NCBI RefSeq assembly: GCF_015546965.1
Contig: NZ_JADMUF010000005.1
Location: 1 to 64,000, forward strand
Source: Collinsella aerofaciens
Lineage (GTDB): Bacteria > Actinomycetota > Coriobacteriia > Coriobacteriales > Coriobacteriaceae
Length of the DNA: 64,000 bases
Direction: 5' to 3'
Part shown: positions 8,988 through 19,832 of the stretch, piece by piece
Numbering within the stretch: position 1 is the stretch's first letter
How the letters are laid out: each line of letters begins with the position of its first letter
Notes under the pieces: model-generated
Seen by the model: only the letters and a program-made list of their open reading frames with translations
What the model was told of the DNA's origin: nothing
Database searches by the model: none
Made by a program: the position numbers and the translations under genes

Positions 8988-10265
8988 TTAGGCGCTGTAC
9001 TTGTTTGCCTCGCCGAAGGTGCCAGCCTCGACAATCCAGCCGTCCTTCATGATGACGTCCATGTTGTCGGTGTTGAGCACGTGGATGTCGGCGGCGACGT
9101 CACCGTTGACGACCAGCAGGTCGGCGCACTTGCCGGCCTCGATGGAACCGGTCTCGTCCTCGATGTGGCACATCTTGGCACCGTTGAGGGTGGCACAGGT
9201 GATGGTCTCGACCGGGGTGAAACCGATCTTGTCGACGAACTCGTACATCTCCTCGATGGAGCAGGTGCCGTACGGGGTGACGAAGGAGAAGGAGTCGGAG
9301 CCGATCGTCATGACGACGCCGCGCTTCTTGGCCTCGCGCAGGCAGTCGTAGTTGCGCTGCAGCTCCTTCTCGACCAGGGTGCCCTCGTACTTGTCGTGCA
9401 GCTCGGGGACGTAGACGGGCGGATAGGTGGCGTACCAGGTGGGCAGGAAGGCGATCGTCGGGGTGAAGAAGGTGCCCTGCTCGGCCATGAGGTCCATGGT
9501 GCGCTCATCGATATCGAAGCCGTGAATCAGCTGCTCACAGCCAAAGCGAACGGAATCGTAGGCAGCGGCGTGGTTGTTGTAGCAGTGGCTCCACACGGGG
9601 ATGCCGACCATCTTGGCCTCTTCGACCACGGCCTGAATCTCCTCGGAGCAGTAGTGCTGGTCGCGACCGGAGTCCCAGCGCCAGATGCCGCCACCGGTAG
9701 CCCAGATCTTGATGGCATCGGGGTTCTCGCGCAGGCGACGACGGACGGCCTTGCGCAGATCCCAAGGACCGTCGACCTGGTCGCCCCAGGGGTGCGATTC
9801 CTTGTTGAGCTCCTGGCTGCAGTGGTGGGAGTCGCCGTGGCCGGCAACGCGGCAGAAGCCAAGGCCGGTGGCCAGAACGCGCGGGCCCTTGAAGACGCCC
9901 TTGTCGATGCAGTCACGGATCTGGATACCAAAGCGGCCGATCTCGCAGACGGTGGTGAGGCCGTGGGTGAGGCAGTCGTAGGCCTGCTTGACGGCGACGG
10001 CCTGCTTCTCGAGGAGCGGTTGCATGACCCAGTCGGTGTCATCGTCGGTCAAGTTGCCCGAGAAGTGCAGGTGGGTGTCGATCAGGCCGGGAAGGACGGT
10101 CTTGCCGGCGGCGTCGATGACCTCAACGCCCTCGGGAAGGTCCTGCATGGCGCCGGCGTACTCGATCTTGCCGTTGTCGTCGACGAGAACGAGGGAGTTC
10201 TCGACCGGCTCGGCACCGGTACCGTCGATGAGCTTGCCGCCAACGATTGCATACTTAGTGGACAT
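8988..10265 (-). CDS. Metal-dependent amidohydrolase
   Basis: This 425-residue member of the amidohydrolase superfamily has a full set of metal ligands: HxH at His65 and His67 (DTHLHFSG), Lys186 (IKIWATGGG, the usual carboxylated lysine), His227 (SHCYNN), His248 (IHGFD) and Asp324 (IGSDSF). The layout matches imidazolonepropionase- and prolidase-like enzymes, which hydrolyse cyclic amides or short peptides. Nothing in the sequence fixes the substrate. AAGGAGGAACC precedes the ATG. It follows the APC permease gene by 131 bp, and carbamate kinase lies upstream on the same strand. A route in which the permease imports a substrate, the hydrolase opens it and a carbamoyl product feeds ATP synthesis is possible but inferred. 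Confidence 0.85.
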   Translation of the reverse strand: MSTKYAIVGGKLIDGTGAEPVENSLVLVDDNGKIEYAGAMQDLPEGVEVIDAAGKTVLPGLIDTHLHFSGNLTDDDTDWVMQPLLEKQAVAVKQAYDCLTHGLTTVCEIGRFGIQIRDCIDKGVFKGPRVLATGLGFCRVAGHGDSHHCSQELNKESHPWGDQVDGPWDLRKAVRRRLRENPDAIKIWATGGGIWRWDSGRDQHYCSEEIQAVVEEAKMVGIPVWSHCYNNHAAAYDSVRFGCEQLIHGFDIDERTMDLMAEQGTFFTPTIAFLPTWYATYPPVYVPELHDKYEGTLVEKELQRNYDCLREAKKRGVVMTIGSDSFSFVTPYGTCSIEEMYEFVDKIGFTPVETITCATLNGAKMCHIEDETGSIEAGKCADLLVVNGDVAADIHVLNTDNMDVIMKDGWIVEAGTFGEANKYSA

Positions 10266-10293
10266 GGTTCCTCCTTATGGATCCATATAGTGG

Positions 10294-10321
10294 GCGAGGC
10301 CGTGTTGGGTTAAGGCCTCGC
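10294..10321 (-). promoter_or_regulatory. Hairpin between permease and amidohydrolase genes
   Basis: GCGAGGCC and GGCCTCGC pair perfectly around a 12-nt loop in the spacer. There is no T run, so it is more likely an mRNA processing, stability or partial-stop element than a full terminator. Confidence 0.35.
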
Positions 10322-10396
10322 AAAGCTACCCAAGTGGCGCCGGGTTCGGCGCGCGGAAGAGAGGGGCCCGCGCACCTGATCCGCCCCGGCTCGGCG

Positions 10397-11848
10397 TTAC
10401 TTTTTGCGGGAATTGGTGAAAGCCATGAGGGCCAGGCCAATAGCCAACCAGCCGATCACGATGCTCCACTCCACCATGTTGAGGGAGGCGGGAGAGAACG
10501 GAATCACGAGCAGGCCGATGATGACGGCACAGGCAGCGACAGCAAGGCTGATGCCAAACTTGCCGCCGGGCACCTCGTAGGGACGAGGCAAGTCGGGCTC
10601 GGTGAAGCGCATGCGCAGGCAGGCGAGAGCGACCATGCCGCAGGAGAAGATGAAGGCGAGAGCCGACACGTTGGTCAGAGGGATGAGCATGTTCTTGCCC
10701 AGGAACGGACCGACGACGGTGATGACGCCCAGAACGGCGCAGGCGAGCTTGGGAGCGCCGGAGCTGGGATCGACCTCGGCGAACTTCTCGGGCAGTTGGC
10801 CCTTGCGGCCCATGGCGAGCATGATGCGGCTCGTGGCGCCGTAGAAGGAGTTCATCGGGCCCATGGGTCCAAGCGTGGCGATGACGAGCATGGCCAGGTA
10901 CAGAAGCATGTTGATGCCCTTGAGGCAGGCAAGCGCGGGAACCGGGCTCTTAACGAACTCATGCCAGTCGAGAATGGTGCCGAACGAGTAGATGCAGACC
11001 ATGTAGAAGCCGCCGGCGGCCAGCAGGGCCAGGGAGATGATCTTGCCGAACTTGTTCCAGTTGAGGCCCTCGGCTGCCTCCTCAGCCTGCTGAGGAATGG
11101 TGTCGAAACCGGCGTAGAAGAACGGGGTCAGAACCAGGACCGACACGATGCCGGCGAACAGGCTGGCGCCCTCGGTAGCGGCCTTGCCGCCGCCAGCGCC
11201 GGTGACCTGGGAGAACACGGGCATGGCATTGTCCGGCGAGCCGGTGAACAGCGAGACGCCCATGGCGAGCAGCATGCCGCAGAGCAGAGCCTTGGTCAGG
11301 AAGGCCTGGAGCTTGGCGGCCGAGCTGGCGCCGCGGAAGTTGAGGAAGATGACGTAGGCTGCGAAGCCGAGCGCGATCAGCGTCGGGAACAGGTAAACGT
11401 CGGCGCCCAGGATGGTGTAGAGCTTGACGGCGCGCAACCACTCAAGACCGGGCAGGCTGCCGAACATCTCGGACACGAGGGTCGAAATGGCGATGGCCTC
11501 CCACGGGCACAGGATGCCGTTGCCCAGGGCCAAAAGCCAACCGGTGATGTAGCTCAGCGTACGGCCAAAGCTACGATCGACATACTCGACAATGCCGCCC
11601 GAGATGGGGATAGCAGCCGTGAGCTCACCGAAAACAGCTCCGACGGGCACGAGGAAGATTGCACCCAAGAGGAATGCGATCATAGCGGGAACGGGACCGC
11701 CGCCCACGACCATCCAGTCGCCGACCTGCAGAACCCAACCGGTACCGATGATGGCACCGAAACCGATGGTGAAGAAGTTCCAGAGCGAAAGCGTTTTCTT
11801 CATGCCGCCGTTATCCTCGACTGCAACTTCTGCGTTCTTGTCCGCCAT
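10397..11848 (-). CDS. APC-family amino acid permease
   Basis: This 483-residue membrane protein has about twelve spans and the amino acid-polyamine-organocation signature near the N-terminus (SLWNFFTIGFGAIIGTGW), including the glycine-rich unwound helix that contacts the substrate. The frame is open 13 codons further upstream, but the ATG at 11848 follows AAAGGAGG at ideal spacing. It probably imports an amino acid, amine or related compound across the cytoplasmic membrane. It shares a strand with the downstream amidohydrolase and may form a transcript with it. The substrate is unknown; linkage suggests whatever the hydrolase consumes. Confidence 0.88.
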   Translation of the reverse strand: MADKNAEVAVEDNGGMKKTLSLWNFFTIGFGAIIGTGWVLQVGDWMVVGGGPVPAMIAFLLGAIFLVPVGAVFGELTAAIPISGGIVEYVDRSFGRTLSYITGWLLALGNGILCPWEAIAISTLVSEMFGSLPGLEWLRAVKLYTILGADVYLFPTLIALGFAAYVIFLNFRGASSAAKLQAFLTKALLCGMLLAMGVSLFTGSPDNAMPVFSQVTGAGGGKAATEGASLFAGIVSVLVLTPFFYAGFDTIPQQAEEAAEGLNWNKFGKIISLALLAAGGFYMVCIYSFGTILDWHEFVKSPVPALACLKGINMLLYLAMLVIATLGPMGPMNSFYGATSRIMLAMGRKGQLPEKFAEVDPSSGAPKLACAVLGVITVVGPFLGKNMLIPLTNVSALAFIFSCGMVALACLRMRFTEPDLPRPYEVPGGKFGISLAVAACAVIIGLLVIPFSPASLNMVEWSIVIGWLAIGLALMAFTNSRKK

Positions 11849-12203
11849 TGTTCCCCTCCTTTCCTTTTTGACGCCCCTTGACGTCACCCCTTGCGCGGTC
11901 TGTTTTGCCGCGCTCTTTTATTTCGTGGCTTTAAGATACGGCCTTGGCGCAGCAGCTCCGCTTGTAGCTCGACCGAAGGCAGAACTGCAAAACGAGCGGC
12001 ACCGTTTTTGGGACGAACGGCGGGAGACGTCATTCGTCTTGGACGCTTTCATCTTGTCTGCTTTCGAATACCTGTTGCCGTGGCGCTTGGCGCGCGGCGC
12101 GGCAACGTTCATACCATTTGTCAGGCTTTTGGCGCACATACCCATGTGTCGTGCATCTTTTTATGTAGGATAGACAAGTTACACATGAGGCAAGGTGATT
12201 CGA
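11849..12203. other. Divergent promoter region
   Basis: This 355-bp spacer separates the permease (minus) from the C39-like gene (plus). I see no gene. A repeated GACG...CCCCTTGACGTC block lies near 11870-11885, close to the permease ribosome binding site. An AT-rich stretch at 12150-12170 may hold the plus-strand promoter, but I could not define a convincing -35/-10 pair. Confidence 0.4.
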
Positions 12204-13205
12204 ATGGCATACGGATACAATGACGGCGACCAACGGCCACAAAGCGTGCGCCTTGCCGGCCGCACCATGCCAACGCCCAGAAGCACCTCCGACAACGACA
12301 ACCCGCAGCGCCCCCAAGAGCAGCCCGGGGCTTCTTCGCGACAACAAAGCCGTACCGTGCAGCAGTCAGACCGTGTGAGCACGAGCACACGCCAACGACA
12401 GACCGACACATCGCAGCCACGCCGCTACGATCGTCGTAAGACCGACTACTACGTCAAGCGCTCCTTTTCGCGACCTCAACGCGATCGCGGCAATTCCGCC
12501 CCTCACCCCGCGTCGCATACCACAAGCTACACGCTTCCGGCCCGCCGCCTACGTCTTGCGCTTTGCTCCATCGCCGCCTGCCTCGTCTTTGTGTTTTTGG
12601 GATCCTGCATCTCCCACGGATCAGCCGGTCTTGAGCCCACTGCCGAGGACAAGCTGCTTAAAGCTCCCGTCGCGCCCGGTTACTCCTTTGCGTTCTCGAC
12701 CCCACGCTCGCAATGGCAGGCCGGCGCCATGCCCCACATCTACCAAATTGACCCCGCATGGTCGGAGCTGCCCTATGCCGGTGGCACTATTCGCGAAAAC
12801 GCCTGCGGTCCCACTTGCCTCACCATGGTCTATATCTTTAAGACCGGCCACACCGATAAGACGCCGGTCGATATATGCGCACTGGCCGAAGCCGGCAACT
12901 ACGCCCCCACCGGTGCCACCGAGTGGTCGTTTATGACAAGCGGTGCGTGGCAGCTGGGGCTCAACGGAACACAGCTCTATAACGATCGCGAATCGATTAC
13001 CCAAGCACTTCGCTCGGGTGCGCCCGTCATCGCCGCAGTGCGCCCCGGTACGTTTACCAACGTAGGCCACTACATCGTGCTCTACGGCATCGACGATGCC
13101 AACCAGATTGGCGTCTACGACCCCAACTCGGCCAGCCGCAGTGCCCGTCGCTGGGGCGTCGTAGAGGTCCTCAACGAAGTCGAAGCCATGTGGGCCTACT
13201 ACTAG
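12204..13205 (+). CDS. Membrane-anchored C39-like cysteine peptidase family protein
   Basis: This 333-residue protein has a long, basic, Gln/Ser-rich cytoplasmic tail (1-115), one transmembrane or signal-anchor segment (about 117-135) that ends in LGSCIS, and an extracellular domain resembling peptidase C39-like family 2 (PF13529). The catalytic triad seems complete: Cys201 in NACGPTCLT, His289 in GHYIVLYG, and Asp306 in VYDPNS. It could cleave peptides or amide bonds at the cell surface, but no target is apparent. I preferred the ATG at 12204, with AAGGTG before it, over an in-frame GTG three codons earlier. It lies on the opposite strand between the permease and carbamate kinase genes, so it is probably not part of that pathway. 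Confidence 0.78.
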   Translation: MAYGYNDGDQRPQSVRLAGRTMPTPRSTSDNDNPQRPQEQPGASSRQQSRTVQQSDRVSTSTRQRQTDTSQPRRYDRRKTDYYVKRSFSRPQRDRGNSAPHPASHTTSYTLPARRLRLALCSIAACLVFVFLGSCISHGSAGLEPTAEDKLLKAPVAPGYSFAFSTPRSQWQAGAMPHIYQIDPAWSELPYAGGTIRENACGPTCLTMVYIFKTGHTDKTPVDICALAEAGNYAPTGATEWSFMTSGAWQLGLNGTQLYNDRESITQALRSGAPVIAAVRPGTFTNVGHYIVLYGIDDANQIGVYDPNSASRSARRWGVVEVLNEVEAMWAYY

Positions 13206-13230
13206 TCGTTTAAGAACGTCCCCAATGACT
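13204..13230 (+). repeat. Short dispersed palindrome, copy A
   Basis: This 27-nt element contains TTTAAGAACGTCCCCAATGACT and begins with AGTC, so its ends can pair. It overlaps the stop codon of the C39-like gene. Related copies lie at 42502-42528 and 58581-58607. Confidence 0.7.
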
Positions 13231-13254
13231 AGGTGAATACCTAAGCGCCGGGTT

Positions 13255-13292
13255 GAAACAAAAGCCCCGCAGTCGGAGCGGACTGCGGGGCT
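13255..13292 (-). terminator. Terminator of carbamate kinase
   Basis: On the minus strand AGCCCCGCAGTC and GACTGCGGGGCT form a perfect 12-bp stem followed by TTTTGTTT, 65 bp past the stop codon. Confidence 0.88.
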
Positions 13293-13357
13293 CATGAAGA
13301 GAGGCTAGTTTGTGGGCGCTTTGCCTGGCGCCCACGAGAGAGGCAACAGAGTAGAGA

Positions 13358-14320
13358 CTACTCGTGGATGCGGGTACCGGAGAGGCCGGCCATGGTCTCG
13401 GCAGCCTTGTCCAGAGCGCCGATGATGCAGGTGCGGCCCTTGCGGGAACGGGCGAACTTGATGGCAGCGCGAACCTTGGGCTCCATGGAACCCTTGCCGA
13501 ACTGGCCCTCGTCGGCCAGGCGCTCGGCCTCATCGGCGGTGAGGTCCTCGAGCTCCTCCTGGTTGGGCTTGCCAAAGTTGATGGCGACATGCTCAACGGC
13601 GGTCAGCAGGAACAGAACGTCGGCGTCGCAGTCCTCGGCCAGCAGCTCGCCGCCCAGGTCCTTGTCGATGACGGCGGGAACGCCCTTGTAGCAGCCCTTG
13701 TTCTCGTAGTCGCGGACGACGGGGATGCCGCCGCCACCGCAGGCGATGACGATGAACTCGTTGTCGAGCAGGTTGAGGATGGAGTCGGCCTCGACGATCT
13801 TCTTGGGATCGGGGGAAGCGACGACGCGACGCCAGCCGCGGCCGGAATCCTCGACGAAGACCTTGGAGGGGTCCTCGGCCATGAACTCCTTGGCCTGCTC
13901 CTCGGTATAGAAGGGGCCGATCGGCTTGGTCGGGTTCTTGAACGCGGGATCGTCGGGGTCGCACTCGATCTGGGTGACGACGGTGGCGGCGTGCCAACGC
14001 TTATAGCGCTTGTGCATCTCGCGGCCAATGCCCTGCTGCAGGTGATAACCAATGTAGCCCTGGGACATGGCGCCGCACTCGGGCAGCGGCATCTCGGGGG
14101 TACCGATGGCATCGTGGGCAGCGGCGAAAGCGTTCTGGATCATGCCGACCTGCGGGCCGTTGCCGTGGGTGATGATGATCTCGTTGCCCTGCTCGATGAG
14201 ACCGAGGAGAGCGTGGGCGGTGTTGCTCACGGCCTCGATCTGCTCGACGGGGTTGTTGCCGAGGGCGTTGCCGCCAAGGGCGACGACAATACGATCGGGC
14301 TTGCCAAGAGGCTTAGACAT
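13358..14320 (-). CDS. arcC: Carbamate kinase
   Basis: This 320-residue amino acid kinase-fold protein transfers phosphate from carbamoyl phosphate to ADP, giving ATP, CO2 and ammonia. Typical blocks are VVALGGNALG at the N-terminus, THGNGPQVG, ACGGGGIPVV, and DKDLGGELLA in the nucleotide-binding region. Length and motifs match known carbamate kinases. The ATG at 14320 has AAAGGA upstream; the open frame extends 12 codons further without support. Neither arginine deiminase nor ornithine carbamoyltransferase is in the window, so the source of carbamoyl phosphate is not the usual linked arc operon. A palindrome at 14356-14393, just upstream, may be an operator. The gene ends in a strong terminator. 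Confidence 0.95.
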   Translation of the reverse strand: MSKPLGKPDRIVVALGGNALGNNPVEQIEAVSNTAHALLGLIEQGNEIIITHGNGPQVGMIQNAFAAAHDAIGTPEMPLPECGAMSQGYIGYHLQQGIGREMHKRYKRWHAATVVTQIECDPDDPAFKNPTKPIGPFYTEEQAKEFMAEDPSKVFVEDSGRGWRRVVASPDPKKIVEADSILNLLDNEFIVIACGGGGIPVVRDYENKGCYKGVPAVIDKDLGGELLAEDCDADVLFLLTAVEHVAINFGKPNQEELEDLTADEAERLADEGQFGKGSMEPKVRAAIKFARSRKGRTCIIGALDKAAETMAGLSGTRIHE

Positions 14321-14355
14321 TGCTGGAATCCTTTCTGTAAAAGGCCTACAACCCA

Positions 14356-14393
14356 TTAATAACCCGCGTCCGTGCGATACGCGAGTTTATTAA
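14356..14393. promoter_or_regulatory. Operator-like palindrome upstream of carbamate kinase
   Basis: TTAATAACCCGCGT and ACGCGAGTTTATTAA form imperfect inverted arms around about nine bases, 36 bp upstream of the arcC start. A TATAAA-like -10 box lies just beyond on the minus strand, so a regulator bound here could control arcC. This is inferred from position and symmetry only. Confidence 0.4.
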
Positions 14394-14842
14394 GGTTTAT
14401 ATTCTCTTTATCGCTCATTTTATTCATTTTGAAAATAGCGGAACGGTGAACGGTCGTTTTTATCCGCTCAGCGTACAGAACCCCAGCTCAGACATATCTA
14501 CGCCATTTACGTGCGACTTTATTTAAATGCAGCGAGGATTATGCCAGATTATGCAAACTACATCTCTGCTAAACACAAAACGGACAGCACAATATCTTAC
14601 TCGCACTATACGAGATTCTATGCACTTATAAGTCGAGTATGCACCCCTGCAAAAACAAGGGGCTTTTCATCCAGCAAAAGGAATAAAGAAGAGCTCCGAA
14701 AAGGCGGCAACAGCCAAGTCCCCCATCCATCCCCAAAGTGGCGCGAGGTTTCGCGGCAAAGCCGCGAAACAGCGAAGGGGGACGGAATACCCGGCCAACT
14801 ACGTCCTTCATCCGCCCACACAATCCGAGGACGTAGTCGTAG
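14394..14842. other. Intergenic stretch between carbamate kinase and PFOR
   Basis: No credible gene is seen. The left part is AT-rich. A perfect hairpin lies at 14749-14769 (TTTCGCGGC, AAA, GCCGCGAAA), with GTCCCCC/GGGGGAC arms outside it. Open frames crossing this DNA lack ribosome binding sites and domains. Confidence 0.5.
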
Positions 14843-14965
14843 CAGGATCTGAGGGCTAACCTTCGCGGACACTCCGTAGGACGAAAGAACCCCCGCCGCA
14901 CGTAGTGCGCAGCGGGGGTTCTTTCATGTCCGAGGACGTCCGCGAAGGTTAGCCCTCAGATCCTG
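14843..14965. repeat. Long two-level inverted repeat behind the PFOR gene
   Basis: The outer arms 14843-14870 and 14938-14965 are 28-bp perfect inverse copies. Nested inside, 14883-14896 and 14912-14925 form a 14-bp perfect stem (GAAAGAACCCCCGC) with a further CGCAC/GTGCG stem at its tip. The inner stem reads into TTCTTTC on both strands and probably serves as the terminator of the PFOR gene, which ends at 14977. The outer arms are far larger than a terminator needs. Confidence 0.85.
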
Positions 14966-14976
14966 CGGTGGGAGAC

Positions 14977-18516
<3,540 letters not shown>

Positions 18517-18890
18517 ATACCCCTCTCCTATCATATAGGTATACAAGCCCCGGCGATCGCCGGGATGTTGGTGTGATGGGATTTACGCTGTTGCTTCCAA
18601 TCATCTGGCAGGCAGGCTCAGCAGCAGGTACGTGGCGTGGAGAGAAGACATGCCGAGGCGAGGGACAGCTGATGCGCCCCACAGACCCGACCGCCCGTCT
18701 TGCACATGACCGAGCGCCGCAAAGGCCGCATGCCGGATGCTCCCGGGCACGCCCCGGCGATGGGAAGCGCCCGCAACGGAAATCCGCATGCGGGTTTATT
18801 GTACCCCGCCGTTAAGTGTAATTTCGACAAATATAGGCGGGCGGTAAAGGTTTACTTTGGATGACCGCCGGGATCATTTGGCAGGACTGG
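18517..18890 (-). promoter_or_regulatory. Candidate promoter and long leader of the PFOR gene
   Basis: A consensus-like -10 box TACAAT lies at 18798-18803 on the minus strand, about 280 bases ahead of the start codon; no good -35 was found. The region between is GC-rich with many short complementary segments, including CCCGGCGATCGCCGGG next to the ribosome binding site. A weak hairpin (GGCGGT/ACCGCC at 18840-18869) may end the FHA gene's transcript. I could not match the leader to any riboswitch, and it lacks an SRP RNA signature. Confidence 0.35.
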
Positions 18891-19829
18891 CTAGAGAGCA
18901 CCGAAGAGAATGGCGTAGGTAGTGGATTCGCCGAGCTTGAGCTCGTCGCCGGGATTGAGTTGGGCGGAACGGCCGGGCTCGACCTGAATGCAGACGCGCG
19001 TGGCCCCATTTACCACCACGGTTCCGTTGGTGGACGACAAGTCCTCGACGTGCCAGATATTTTGAGCATCGCACCAAATATGGGCATGGCGGGCCGAGAC
19101 ATCGTCGCCGACGTCGGTAATATCGCCCTCACCAGTGGCCAGCGCGCCAATCTCAACACCCTGCTCACTCGGCTGAATCCAGCGCGGGGCGCTCACGACA
19201 AAACTGTTTTGCACGCGCAGCAAGCCCAAGGGGTGCGCCGGGGCGGGTTCGCGCTCGCCCGCGGTCATCGACATGCCAAGCGAACGCGGCGTGGAGGTGC
19301 CTCCGCCACAGGTCGCGTGCGCGTAGTCGATGGCATAGTTCACCGAGGACCGCACATCCGCCGAACAACCGACGGCGACAAACAGCACCAGCACAGCCTC
19401 GGCGCGCTCGGCGGGCATGAGTTCCGCCGCCTGGGACAGGCGATCGAGCGCGTTGCGATAGAGATTCGTGTCCTGGTGGCACTCTTCGAGCGCGCGTACC
19501 ATCGGTTCACCTGCAGAACCGCACACCATATTGATCACAGCCGTGGAGTCCATGGGATTGCGCTGGCGCAGGGCCAGTTGCGACATAATACGCGCAGCCG
19601 AGGTACCGTATTCGGCAAAGTAGCGCTGCTGAAGCGTGCCGACCGGCGCGCGAACGATAAAGCGGGAAACCCAAGAGCGATCGGCGGCTCGGCTCTGCGG
19701 GCTGCGGCCGTCGGCGAGCGGACGGGACGAAAGCACCAAGCCGCACAGCTCGATATGGCTCAGATGCGCCGCGCGCTTAAAGATGTCAAACATGGCCCCG
19801 CATGGGGTGAGCTCAACTTGAGATGCCAT
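18891..19829 (-). CDS. FHA-domain protein with a unique N-terminal region
   Basis: This 312-residue cytoplasmic protein has a C-terminal forkhead-associated domain (about 215-312), with the phosphothreonine-binding core SARHAHIW and SSTNGTVVVNG. FHA domains bind phosphothreonine, so this is probably a reader for the kinase encoded just upstream. The first 200 residues, which include a Cys-containing helical part and the segment CGGGTSTPRSLG, match nothing I recognise. The gene starts three bases after the kinase stop, and its ribosome binding site (GGAGG) lies in the end of the kinase gene. It is the last gene of a three-gene cassette. Function beyond phosphothreonine reading is unknown. Confidence 0.8.
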   Translation of the reverse strand: MASQVELTPCGAMFDIFKRAAHLSHIELCGLVLSSRPLADGRSPQSRAADRSWVSRFIVRAPVGTLQQRYFAEYGTSAARIMSQLALRQRNPMDSTAVINMVCGSAGEPMVRALEECHQDTNLYRNALDRLSQAAELMPAERAEAVLVLFVAVGCSADVRSSVNYAIDYAHATCGGGTSTPRSLGMSMTAGEREPAPAHPLGLLRVQNSFVVSAPRWIQPSEQGVEIGALATGEGDITDVGDDVSARHAHIWCDAQNIWHVEDLSSTNGTVVVNGATRVCIQVEPGRSAQLNPGDELKLGESTTYAILFGAL

Positions 19830-19832
19830 GAC

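Noticed and set aside
18547-18620. SRP RNA in the PFOR leader
   Set aside because: A GGAAGCAACAGCG-like string is seen on the minus strand, but the conserved tetraloop and opposing strand of SRP RNA are missing.
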